Assembly (NCBI GenBank): GCA_964645005.1
Contig: CAZXYS010000065.1
Location: 1 to 13,470 of the forward strand
Direction of reading: 5' to 3'
Origin: CAZXYS01 sp964645005
Lineage (GTDB): Bacteria > Bacteroidota > Ignavibacteria > Kapaibacteriales > UBA2268
Length of the DNA: 13,470 nucleotides
Each line of letters starts with the position of its first letter. Positions within the stretch are counted from its first letter, which is position 1. A program made the translations under genes and the position numbers. Shown here one piece after another: positions 6,921 through 13,470 of this stretch. The notes under the pieces were generated by a model. It worked only from the letters and a program-made list of their open reading frames with translations. It did no database searches and was not told the origin of the DNA.

Positions 6921-7793
6921 ATGAATGAGAACGATAGAAATATGATCAACAATGAAGAGAAGAAATATCTCGACGAGCTTTCTTCTTATTTCAAAAAAGA
7001 GCGGGAAAGAGCCGCCATAAAAGCCGCCGTTGCAAGCAAAATCACCGATACGGATTTCGGGAAATTAAGTATACCGAAAAATGGTATGTCGGGATTTGCT
7101 AAGGGCGGTATAGCATTCCTGATAACAGTGATAATTGGGACGGTGCTTTATTTTGGTGTCATTGATGAACCTTGGCAAATAAAAGAAAGCGGTCAGGAAA
7201 GCAGTACAGTAGTTAATAAAGATCAATCTGTGAATAATGAGGAAATGTCCGGGTCACCTGCGGCTGTAAAAGGCGAACCAGCGGATCAAGAAAAAAACAA
7301 GGATAACGGCGCACAGGAAAAGGGTGAGCAGAGCAGTGAAGATGAAATTGGCGACATGGCAATGAACACAGAACAGCCTGATAAAAGCCAAGTAGTTGAA
7401 TCAACGGATACATCGACAAAAATCGAAGACAGCAAAGGTGAGAGACATACGGGCAGACTAACTCTGCCTGAAAATGTTGAACTGACAGCCCTGGAATCTC
7501 AGCTTAAAGATATGCTGCGGCAGATGGATTTCAAAATCGCGTCAAGCGAAAGCAGCAGGGACTATCTGAAAATGGAAACGAATGAATACACCGGTGTTAA
7601 CAAGTCAGGCGAGACGGTAGATTACAAGATAGAATTACTGGTGGACAGAAATATAAGCGATCAGTTGAAAGTTTCTCTTGTTTATTATCAATCTGATAAA
7701 GATATTGCATCTGATAACAAAGTCAGAACTATTGAAGAGATATTCTACAATAGGATGGCTGGCGAAATTAAGTCGATGTTTTCGAAGCAGTGA
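6921..7793 (+). CDS. Single-pass membrane protein, putative anti-sigma factor
   Basis: This 290-residue protein has an N-terminal cytoplasmic segment (1-60, charged, helical, without the Cys/His zinc-binding motif of ZAS anti-sigma factors), one transmembrane helix at about 62-82 (GGIAFLITVIIGTVLYFGVI), a Glu/Gln/Ser/Lys-rich low-complexity linker (about 85-170), and a C-terminal mixed alpha/beta domain (about 178-290) expected outside the cytoplasmic membrane. I do not recognise the C-terminal domain. The anti-sigma call rests on topology and on its position 13 bp behind the ECF sigma gene, not on a recognised domain. If correct, the outer domain would sense a signal in the periplasm and the short cytoplasmic part would hold the sigma factor. 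Confidence 0.55.
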   Translation: MNENDRNMINNEEKKYLDELSSYFKKERERAAIKAAVASKITDTDFGKLSIPKNGMSGFAKGGIAFLITVIIGTVLYFGVIDEPWQIKESGQESSTVVNKDQSVNNEEMSGSPAAVKGEPADQEKNKDNGAQEKGEQSSEDEIGDMAMNTEQPDKSQVVESTDTSTKIEDSKGERHTGRLTLPENVELTALESQLKDMLRQMDFKIASSESSRDYLKMETNEYTGVNKSGETVDYKIELLVDRNISDQLKVSLVYYQSDKDIASDNKVRTIEEIFYNRMAGEIKSMFSKQ

Positions 7794-7798
7794 TATTC

Positions 7799-7830
7799 AA
7801 TTACGAATTAAAAATGACGAATTACGAATT
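7799..7830. repeat. Direct repeat of AATTACGAATT (two units)
   Basis: AATTACGAATT occurs at 7799-7809 and 7820-7830, a 21-base period, in the non-coding gap just before repeat copy 3. The unit is itself nearly palindromic. No function is apparent. Confidence 0.55.
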
Positions 7831-7833
7831 TAA

Positions 7834-8090
7834 CTTGCTTCCCAAATTTATACCCCTGCTTCCCAAATTCCGATTTGGGAAGCGAAATTTCAGAAAAGCT
7901 GTGCTTTGACATAGTTATAGACAGAAGAGCAAAGTATAACTTTGCAGGAAAAAGACATTACTAAATCGGAATTTAGTAATGAGGGTTGTTGGGAAAAAGA
8001 CATTACTAAATCGGAAGTAGTTATGAGAAATTGACGCTATAGCGTCAGCTATGGCATTCCAACGCTAGAGCGTAGGAATGAGGAGTAAAA
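7834..8090 (+). repeat. Modular palindromic repeat element, copy 3 (with added modules)
   Basis: This occupies most of the 300-base gap before the T9SS protein gene. A half copy of hairpin I (GCTTCCCAAATT) lies at 7837-7848, as in copy 1. Full hairpin I is at 7858-7883, hairpin II AAAGC-TGT-GCTTT at 7895-7907, hairpin III GCAAAGT-ATA-ACTTTGC at 7929-7945, and hairpin IV ATTACTAAAT/ATTTAGTAAT with loop CGGA at 7957-7980. A second, decayed copy of the linker plus hairpin IV follows at 7991-8026. Then come the perfect palindrome GACGCTATAGCGTC (8033-8046) and a long hairpin at 8055-8080 with 12-base arms (CATTCCAACGCT, AGCGTAGGAATG) and one A-A mismatch. The tail AATGAGGAGTAA repeats that of copy 2. 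Confidence 0.9.
8081..8085 (+). promoter_or_regulatory. Ribosome binding site AGGAG embedded in repeat copy 3
   Basis: AGGAG ends eight bases before the ATG at 8094 and fixes that start. It follows directly on the hairpin at 8055-8080. ATGAG (8078-8082) can also pair with CTCAT (8091-8095), which would bury both this site and the start codon. Confidence 0.7.
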
Positions 8091-8093
8091 CTC

Positions 8094-11000
8094 ATGCGCA
8101 AATACTTATCCATAATATTAATACTTATTCTCAATATCTCATTCAACTATTCGCAGGATGAGATATTGAATAATGGGGGTTCGCTCTGGTCGACCTATAT
8201 CGGCGGCGGCGCAGGGGATGCAGTTGAAGATATAATTATTATGGAAGATCATATATATGTGACCGGTACTACCGAGAGTAATACCGGTATTGCAACAAAT
8301 GATGCCTGGCAGAAAAATAAGGATTCAGGGAAGGATGCTTTCATTGCAAAATACGATAAACAGGGAAATAAAATCTGGAGCACCTATTACGGGGGTAACG
8401 GAGATGACTATGCAACAAGCATCACCGCTGACTGGTACGAAGGGAGAATAGTTATTGCAGGCTATACGTCGAGCACCGGTCTGGTCCATACTTCCGGCGC
8501 TTATCAGATAAATTACGGCGGCGGAAGTTACGATGCCTTTATGATGTCGCTGGACACAAATGGTAATTTCAAATGGGATTCTTACTACGGAGGCAGCGGT
8601 GATGACAGGGCTGCAAGCGCTTTCATGCTGGGTGATAAGCTGTACATCGCCGGAAAAACAAATAGTGATAACCTGCCGGTAAAAGATGCTGTTCAGGAGA
8701 CAAAAAATGCAGGCTTTGACGGGTTCATGGCTGAAATAAAACCGAAAGACGGCGGTTTGGAATGGGCAACCTATTACGGCGGCGAAGGTGATGACGAATT
8801 TACGGATATTTCTTATAACGGATATATTTATGCTTGCGGAATAACATCGAGCCAAAATTCCATTGCAGGGAATGCATCTCACCAAAGCAGCTACGGCGGC
8901 GGCGCCAGCGATGCCTTCTTTATGAAAATTGAAGATAAGAAAGAGCCGGAGTGGGTATCTTATTTTGGCGGATCGGGCGCCGATACTGCCAATGCTGTCA
9001 AATCTGATGAGAAAGGGAATATTTATCTTGCCGGTACGACATCGAGTGGAAGTGGAATAGCAACTGCAGGCGCCTACAAACAGAATTTCGGCGGGACTGT
9101 GGATGGATTTTTAGCAAAATTTAACGCTAACGGAAATGCTGAATATTCGACATATTACGGTGGATCGGGTGAAGATGGCATTTATGATTTGGTGATTGAT
9201 AAACTTAACCGCCCGCTTATTTTGGGGTGTACAAGCAGCGGGAATAATATTTCCACCGGCAGAGGATTGAATCAGACAAAAAGCGGCAGGTCGGACGCTT
9301 TCATGGCTAAATTCCGGGAGGATGGAGATATAATATTCGGAAGCTATTACGGCGGTTCAGGTGATGAAAGCGGTCTTGCTGCGGCATTGACTGAAAAGGA
9401 TATACCGGTTATTGCAGGGATGACGACGAGCAGCAATGGGCTGGCTACTGTCGGCGCTGATCAGGAGAATTTCGGCGGTGTTGAGGATGGCTTCATCTCG
9501 CGATTCCTCGGCGTTGAAATTGTTATAACTGAGGTTGCATCAGAATTGTGTGGGGGCGAGAATTTTGTTATTGAATTTGTAACAAGTAAAAAGCTGATAC
9601 CAGGGAATATATTTAAGGTGGAACTGTCCGATAAGAATGGGAGTTTTATAAATGCGAGGGTGATAGGCAGTTTTGAGCTTACCACAGGCGGTTCTGTCAA
9701 GGCAAAGCTGCCATCGGATATTGAGCCCGGGAATGCTTACAGGATAAGGATATTTGCTTCGGTACTGGGCGTTTATAGTTCGGATAACGGATTTGATATA
9801 CAAATATCGAGTTCCCCTAATCCTATAATTACAGGTGACAATGAGTTATGTCTTAACGGCGAAGAATATATTTATGAGACTGACAGTCTGGATGGTGTCA
9901 GCTATGACTGGAAGGTTCAGGGCGGTAAAATTACATCCGGGCAGTCAACTAATTCAGTAACAATCAAATGGACCGAAACGGGAATGAGCGAAGTGAGAGT
10001 CACTGTTACCGAGGGGAACTGCTCCGGCACTGAAATCTACAATGTGGAAGTGCATGACATGCCTGTAGTTAGTTTAGAAAGTTACGAAGATATATGCGAA
10101 TATGTCGAAGCTATAGAATTAGAAGGCGGCAGTCCCGAAGGGGGGAAGTACTTCATCGGGGAAACCGAGTATTCGGAATTCGACCCCGGTGAATTCGGGA
10201 CTGGCGTTTTCGATATTGTGTACGTCTATACCGATGAGCACGGCTGTACTGACTCGGCGTCGAGTTCAATCAAAGTGAATGAAGCGCCGGAGAAACCTGA
10301 AATTACAATTAAAGAGGATACTCTTATCTCCAGCGCGGATACGGGAAATCAGTGGTATCTGAATGGCGAAGAGATTCAGGGCGCTGCAGATAAAAAACAT
10401 GTGCCGCAGGTTGATGGAAAATACTCAGTCAGAGTGACTAATCAGGCTGGATGTATGTCGGAATTTTCCGATGAAGTGGATTATACCGGGCAGGACGGGG
10501 CGAGGATCCTAACGGTGAATAGTATAATATTCAATGATTTATACTGTGAAAATTCCGATACCATGAAAATTGGAATTTTGAATTTCGGCAATGCAAATTT
10601 GGTTATGGATGAGATTGAAATAGAGGGGCAAAATGAAGATGAATTCAAGCTTGGTGATGATTATTCGGATATGAGTATAGCTGCGAATTCAAGTGATTCA
10701 ATTGAGATCATCTTCCAGCCTGATTCACCCGGTGAAAAGCATGCTAAGCTTGAAATAAGAAGCAATGCGGTCAATTCTGAAAATGTTGAACTGGATATTG
10801 AGGCTGTCAAGCATTTGATTGATTTCAGTTTAGCTCAATCCAGCTGCAAATTTGATAATATTAAAAAAGATTCCGTTTTCACTTTTCAGATTAATATAAA
10901 AAATGAAGGAACGGCGGGAACAAGTCTTAGTATAGCTGAAAATCCGATTGATTTTACGGTAGTCTCGCTGGAACCGGATAGCTTGAAGCTGGATGGAATG

Positions 11001-11795
11001 TCGGTTTTGACTCTTAAATTTAACGGCAGTTCTGTGGATGGAACTATCGATGATAAAATAGTAGTTCGTGAGGAAAGATGTAATCAGACCAGGGAAATTT
11101 CGCTGGAAGTCATAGTCGGTTCCGGGTCCCCTGATGATAAGATCATTATACAGGTTGACTCTGCCGCTGCTAATGCGGGAGATACGGTCAGTATTCCCGT
11201 GTCAGTTGATGGGACAGGCATTATCAACAATGCGGGTATTAATGAGATCAGAGGCGAGCTTATGTTCAATGCTTCGATGCTGGATCCTATTCCTCCAACA
11301 CCCGAAGGCAGTGTGACTGGCAATTTAAGGATAATGCCGCTGACAATTGCTGTCCCCGAAGAAACTGCGACTGTTGAACTAAAGTTTATTGCCAATCTTG
11401 GAAATGATTCCGTAACTACTCTGGAAATGCGGAATATCTTACCTGCGAATAATGTGGAATATAATGTGCAGAGAGGTGAATTCCGGCTGCTGGACATCTG
11501 CTATGAAGGCGGCGCCCGGCTGGTGACTTTCAACGAGACGACGAATATCGAACTGTCGCCGAATCCGGCGGAAGGTACCGTCAATGTTGACTATAAATTG
11601 ATTGAGAACGGTTTAACGAGGATATTTATCACAAATAATTTCGGCAAAGTAGTCAAAACTATTCTGAATGAGGACATATCCAAAGGAAAATATAGTGAAG
11701 TGGTAAACCTTAAAGATCTTAGTTCCGGGCTGTATTTTATAATGCTAAGAACGCCTACCATAATTAAGACGCGGACAATTAGAGTCCTAAAGTAA
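8094..11795 (+). CDS. Large secreted SBBP beta-propeller protein with T9SS sorting tail
   Basis: This 1233-residue protein is exported by Sec (signal peptide 1-20, MRKYLSIILILIL core) and then most likely by type IX secretion. Residues 32-465 contain seven SBBP-type repeats, each opening with a 'WSTYYGGSGDD'-like motif at W32, W95, W161, W224, W287, Y351 and F415; the regular 63-66 residue spacing fits a closed seven-bladed beta-propeller. Residues about 470-570 are a beta-rich unit, 575-660 a PKD-like unit (YDWKVQGG), and 660-800 Ig-like segments. Two HYDIN/choice-of-anchor-D-like domains follow at about 803-1005, then a cohesin-like beta domain (about 1013-1145, AGDTVSIPVSVDG). The tail 1152-1233 (IELSPNPAEGTVNVDY ... 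LSSGLYFIML ... IRVLK) is a typical Por secretion/T9SS type A sorting domain. A surface or extracellular binding role is likely; no catalytic motif is seen. It appears to be monocistronic. Confidence 0.88.
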   Translation: MRKYLSIILILILNISFNYSQDEILNNGGSLWSTYIGGGAGDAVEDIIIMEDHIYVTGTTESNTGIATNDAWQKNKDSGKDAFIAKYDKQGNKIWSTYYGGNGDDYATSITADWYEGRIVIAGYTSSTGLVHTSGAYQINYGGGSYDAFMMSLDTNGNFKWDSYYGGSGDDRAASAFMLGDKLYIAGKTNSDNLPVKDAVQETKNAGFDGFMAEIKPKDGGLEWATYYGGEGDDEFTDISYNGYIYACGITSSQNSIAGNASHQSSYGGGASDAFFMKIEDKKEPEWVSYFGGSGADTANAVKSDEKGNIYLAGTTSSGSGIATAGAYKQNFGGTVDGFLAKFNANGNAEYSTYYGGSGEDGIYDLVIDKLNRPLILGCTSSGNNISTGRGLNQTKSGRSDAFMAKFREDGDIIFGSYYGGSGDESGLAAALTEKDIPVIAGMTTSSNGLATVGADQENFGGVEDGFISRFLGVEIVITEVASELCGGENFVIEFVTSKKLIPGNIFKVELSDKNGSFINARVIGSFELTTGGSVKAKLPSDIEPGNAYRIRIFASVLGVYSSDNGFDIQISSSPNPIITGDNELCLNGEEYIYETDSLDGVSYDWKVQGGKITSGQSTNSVTIKWTETGMSEVRVTVTEGNCSGTEIYNVEVHDMPVVSLESYEDICEYVEAIELEGGSPEGGKYFIGETEYSEFDPGEFGTGVFDIVYVYTDEHGCTDSASSSIKVNEAPEKPEITIKEDTLISSADTGNQWYLNGEEIQGAADKKHVPQVDGKYSVRVTNQAGCMSEFSDEVDYTGQDGARILTVNSIIFNDLYCENSDTMKIGILNFGNANLVMDEIEIEGQNEDEFKLGDDYSDMSIAANSSDSIEIIFQPDSPGEKHAKLEIRSNAVNSENVELDIEAVKHLIDFSLAQSSCKFDNIKKDSVFTFQINIKNEGTAGTSLSIAENPIDFTVVSLEPDSLKLDGMSVLTLKFNGSSVDGTIDDKIVVREERCNQTREISLEVIVGSGSPDDKIIIQVDSAAANAGDTVSIPVSVDGTGIINNAGINEIRGELMFNASMLDPIPPTPEGSVTGNLRIMPLTIAVPEETATVELKFIANLGNDSVTTLEMRNILPANNVEYNVQRGEFRLLDICYEGGARLVTFNETTNIELSPNPAEGTVNVDYKLIENGLTRIFITNNFGKVVKTILNEDISKGKYSEVVNLKDLSSGLYFIMLRTPTIIKTRTIRVLK

Positions 11796-11801
11796 CATTC
11801 C

Positions 11802-11833
11802 TTGCAAATGTCATTAAAATTAAAATATAATTG
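11802..11833 (+). promoter_or_regulatory. Weak candidate promoter for the LuxR-type regulator
   Basis: TTG at 11802-11804 and TATAATTG at 11826-11833 are 21 bases apart and match the Bacteroidota TTG / TAnnTTTG pattern with one mismatch. The surrounding gap is AT-rich, so a chance match is possible. Confidence 0.3.
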
Positions 11834-11868
11834 ACTCTAAATGACTTTAAACACTGGTTAAATTCCGG

Positions 11869-12306
11869 ATGGGTCAATTTTCAGCGGGAAAAAACACGGG
11901 TATTGTACAAAACAGGTTAAAAGAGTTCACGAATTTAAAAAACCAATATACCGGAGTCCGATGGATTGGAATCATCTACGCTTACTATAATAATTCAATA
12001 CTAAAACAGTTTGATAACCTGTTTCCGATAACAGAAAATGTTTCAAAAATTATTCAAATCATTAATAAAATTTGCAACAATAAAACATCTGACAAACAAC
12101 AGAATGAGCATTTAACCGAACGGGAAACCGATGTTTTAAAGTGGTTGGCTAAAGGATTGTCTAATAAAGGAATAGCCGATAAGTTAAATGTAAGCATTCA
12201 TACCATAAACACCCACCGAAAAAATATAATGGATAAAACAAGCATACGAAGTTTGGCCGGACTTACGGTTTATGCTGTTTCAAAGGGAATTATATCGCTC
12301 GATTAG
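11869..12306 (+). CDS. LuxR-type HTH regulator, probably N-terminally truncated
   Basis: This 145-residue protein has a clear C-terminal LuxR/FixJ helix-turn-helix at about 82-140: LTERETDVLKWLAKGLSNKGIADKL, then the recognition helix region SIHTINTHRKNIMDKTSI. Residues 15-70 (KNQYTGVRWIGIIYAYYN ... LFPITENVSKIIQIINKI) look like the second half of a receiver-like domain found in Bacteroidota response-regulator-type proteins. The usual first half, with the phosphoacceptor region, is missing: the frame is closed by TAA at 11848-11850 and the sequence before it looks non-coding. The ATG lacks a clear Shine-Dalgarno site. It may be a functional short regulator of the TonB receptor gene 138 bp downstream, or a remnant. 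AT content is higher than in the genes to the left. Confidence 0.7.
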   Translation: MGQFSAGKNTGIVQNRLKEFTNLKNQYTGVRWIGIIYAYYNNSILKQFDNLFPITENVSKIIQIINKICNNKTSDKQQNEHLTERETDVLKWLAKGLSNKGIADKLNVSIHTINTHRKNIMDKTSIRSLAGLTVYAVSKGIISLD

Positions 12307-12362
12307 TTTTCTTATCCCTTAAATTAGTGATAAATCAAGTAATTTTTCCCTACTTTTAGCGA

Positions 12363-12393
12363 TTGCAGGGCTTCTATCTTCAAGGTAATTTTG
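12363..12393 (+). promoter_or_regulatory. Bacteroidota-type promoter before the TonB receptor gene
   Basis: TTG at 12363-12365 and TAATTTTG at 12386-12393 are 20 bases apart, an exact match to the TTG / TAnnTTTG consensus of the Bacteroidota primary sigma factor. It predicts transcription starting near 12398-12400, leaving a leader of about 45 bases before the ATG at 12445. Confidence 0.55.
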
Positions 12394-12445
12394 CTACCGC
12401 CATTTAACAAAAATGGATGTAAAACAATAAAAAAAGGTAGCAAAA
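12389..12445 (+). promoter_or_regulatory. Nested inverted repeats spanning promoter and start codon
   Basis: TTTTGCTACC (12389-12398) and GGTAGCAAAA (12436-12445) are a perfect 10-bp inverted repeat 37 bases apart. Inside it lies a hairpin CCATTT/AAATGG (12400-12416). The right arm includes the likely ribosome binding region and the A of the start codon; the left arm overlaps the -7 box. This layout suits a two-site operator or, if transcription starts further upstream, a leader that hides the start. Confidence 0.55.
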
Positions 12446-13470
12446 TGACTAATGAGTTTAAATATTTTAATCTGATAAAACAAAATTTAACGCTTTGTTT
12501 TATACTATTCGGGCTGTTATTTTTCAGTATAGCGTCTCATGCACAATCGGTAATTATAAACGGAAAAGTAACAGAAGAAAAAACAAGCGAACCGGTTGTA
12601 GGCGCTAATATTGTAATTAAAGGCTCTTTGAAAGGGACAACTACTAATGCTGATGGGTTGTTTAATTTGAAGATTGGCAGGGAGAATGAAGATACTGTTT
12701 CGGTTACTGTTTCGGCTATAGGGTACGAACCCCAAACATTTCAAACTACCTCAAATCAAAACACTGTTGATATAAAATTAAAAAATGCTCCATATATTAT
12801 GTCGGAAGTGGTAGTGGTGCCTGATAAAGTTTCCAGCAGTTTAAGAACTTCAACATTACCAAGCAAAATAATAAGTAAAAAAAAGATTATTGAGGAGCAA
12901 GCTGTGAATATTCCTGAATTGTTGCTTTTGCAATCCGGTATTTCAATGGCCGGAGCGGCCTATCATTCTGCACCCAGCATCAGGGGGCTGGCTCGCAGGC
13001 GCGTATTGGTTATGGTTGATGGGGTAAGAGTTACCTCTAACAAAAATATCGGACCTCCCGGTACTTTTGTCAATACTGCCGAAATTGACCAGATTGATAT
13101 TTTGAAGGGTCCGTATTCTACCTTATGGGGTTCAAGTGCCATGGGCGGTGTAATTAATATTAGTACAAAAGATTTTGAAAAACCTTATTATAACGATAAT
13201 GTTGGTGGAAGTGTAGATGTAACTTATCGTTCGGTAAACAATGCCTTCAACACCAACCTGGCAGTAAACGGCAAGGCCGGTAAAAAAATCAGGTATCGTA
13301 TAAGCGGCGGATACAGGGATGCGGATAATTACGAATTGCCCGACGGCTCTACGCTCATGAATTCATACTTTACTGAACAACATTTTGGAGCTAAGCTAAT
13401 GTACGATATTACGCAAAACCAAAGCATCAAACTAAATACTTATTACAGCAATGGCAAAAGCATAGGAAAA
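12445..13470 (+). CDS. TonB-dependent outer membrane receptor (5' part, runs off the window)
   Basis: This reading frame stays open for 342 codons to the window edge, so only the N-terminal part is seen. It has a signal peptide (about 1-33, hydrophobic LCFILFGLLFFSIA, ending HAQ), a carboxypeptidase-regulatory-like domain (about 36-112: INGKVTEEKTSEPVVGANIVI, GTTTNADGLFNL), a connecting SEVVVV segment that may be the TonB-box region, and a plug domain (about 135-245) with PSIRGLARRRVLVMVDGVRV and ILKGPYSTLWGSSAMGGVIN. The start of the beta-barrel follows. Such receptors import siderophores, haem, cobalamin or glycans across the outer membrane; the ligand cannot be told from the plug alone. 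No SusD-like partner is visible upstream. The LuxR-type gene before it could be its regulator. Confidence 0.88.
   Translation, partial: MTNEFKYFNLIKQNLTLCFILFGLLFFSIASHAQSVIINGKVTEEKTSEPVVGANIVIKGSLKGTTTNADGLFNLKIGRENEDTVSVTVSAIGYEPQTFQTTSNQNTVDIKLKNAPYIMSEVVVVPDKVSSSLRTSTLPSKIISKKKIIEEQAVNIPELLLLQSGISMAGAAYHSAPSIRGLARRRVLVMVDGVRVTSNKNIGPPGTFVNTAEIDQIDILKGPYSTLWGSSAMGGVINISTKDFEKPYYNDNVGGSVDVTYRSVNNAFNTNLAVNGKAGKKIRYRISGGYRDADNYELPDGSTLMNSYFTEQHFGAKLMYDITQNQSIKLNTYYSNGKSIGK

Noticed and set aside
7906..7944. Promoter inside repeat copy 3 (TTG ... TAACTTTG)
   Set aside because: TAACTTTG matches the -7 consensus, but the nearest TTG is 28 bases upstream, too far, and the match is absent from copies 1 and 2.
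7858..7980. Intrinsic terminator of the sigma/anti-sigma genes within repeat copy 3
   Set aside because: The stems are strong but none is followed by a T-run, and the same hairpins occur in front of other genes with no matching role.
39..8090. CRISPR array or integron-like repeat set
   Set aside because: The three copies are kilobases apart with genes between them, and each is a long multi-hairpin unit rather than a short repeat with spacers; no cas or integrase gene is present.
12307..12444. Cobalamin riboswitch before the TonB receptor
   Set aside because: I could not find the conserved B12-box type sequence, and the promoter match leaves only about 45 bases of leader, too short for that riboswitch.

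Overview
The window suggests a member of the Bacteroidota/Chlorobiota (FCB) group, possibly Ignavibacteria- or Kapabacteria-like. The evidence is a very large secreted protein with a type IX secretion (T9SS) C-terminal tail, an SBBP beta-propeller with HYDIN-like 'anchor' repeats, a TonB receptor with an N-terminal carboxypeptidase-regulatory-like domain, one good TTG-N20-TAnnTTTG promoter, and sparse Shine-Dalgarno sites. All recognised genes are on the + strand.

Layout. 1-36 may be the last codons of an upstream gene. 379-5283 is a surface-glycan style block: a SAM methyltransferase with a long C-terminal coiled coil, then four tightly spaced genes (CMP-acylneuraminate-type cytidylyltransferase, DUF115/sialyltransferase-like protein, HpcH/HpaI aldolase, radical SAM/SPASM protein). 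These four look like one operon, with overlaps of 4 and 14-41 bp and a gap of about 31 bp. Together they could make, activate and transfer an unusual 2-keto-acid sugar, with the aldolase standing where a NeuB-type synthase would be expected. 5544-7793 holds a DUF5666-like lipoprotein, an ECF sigma factor and a single-pass membrane protein directly behind it that is probably its anti-sigma partner. 8094-11795 encodes a 1233-residue secreted modular protein. From about 11.8 kb the sequence becomes more AT-rich and holds a short LuxR-type regulator that looks N-terminally truncated, and the start of a TonB-dependent receptor that runs off the window.

The most unusual content is non-coding. A modular palindromic element occurs three times (about 39-286, 1511-1650 and 7834-8090), always on the same strand and just upstream of a gene. 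Each copy has the same ordered hairpins: a GCTTCCCAAAT/ATTTGGGAAGC stem with loop TCCG, a short AAAGT/ACTTT-type stem, a GCAAAGT/ACTTTGC-type stem, and an ATTACTAAAT/ATTTAGTAAT stem with loop CGGA. One stem shows paired compensatory substitutions between copies, and the first and last loops are complementary to each other. Copies 2 and 3 end in the same AATGAGGAGTAA tail that carries the ribosome binding site of the next gene. This looks like a structured, mobile or duplicating 5'-leader element; I do not recognise it as a named family.

No tRNA, rRNA, CRISPR array, transposase or minus-strand gene is supported.
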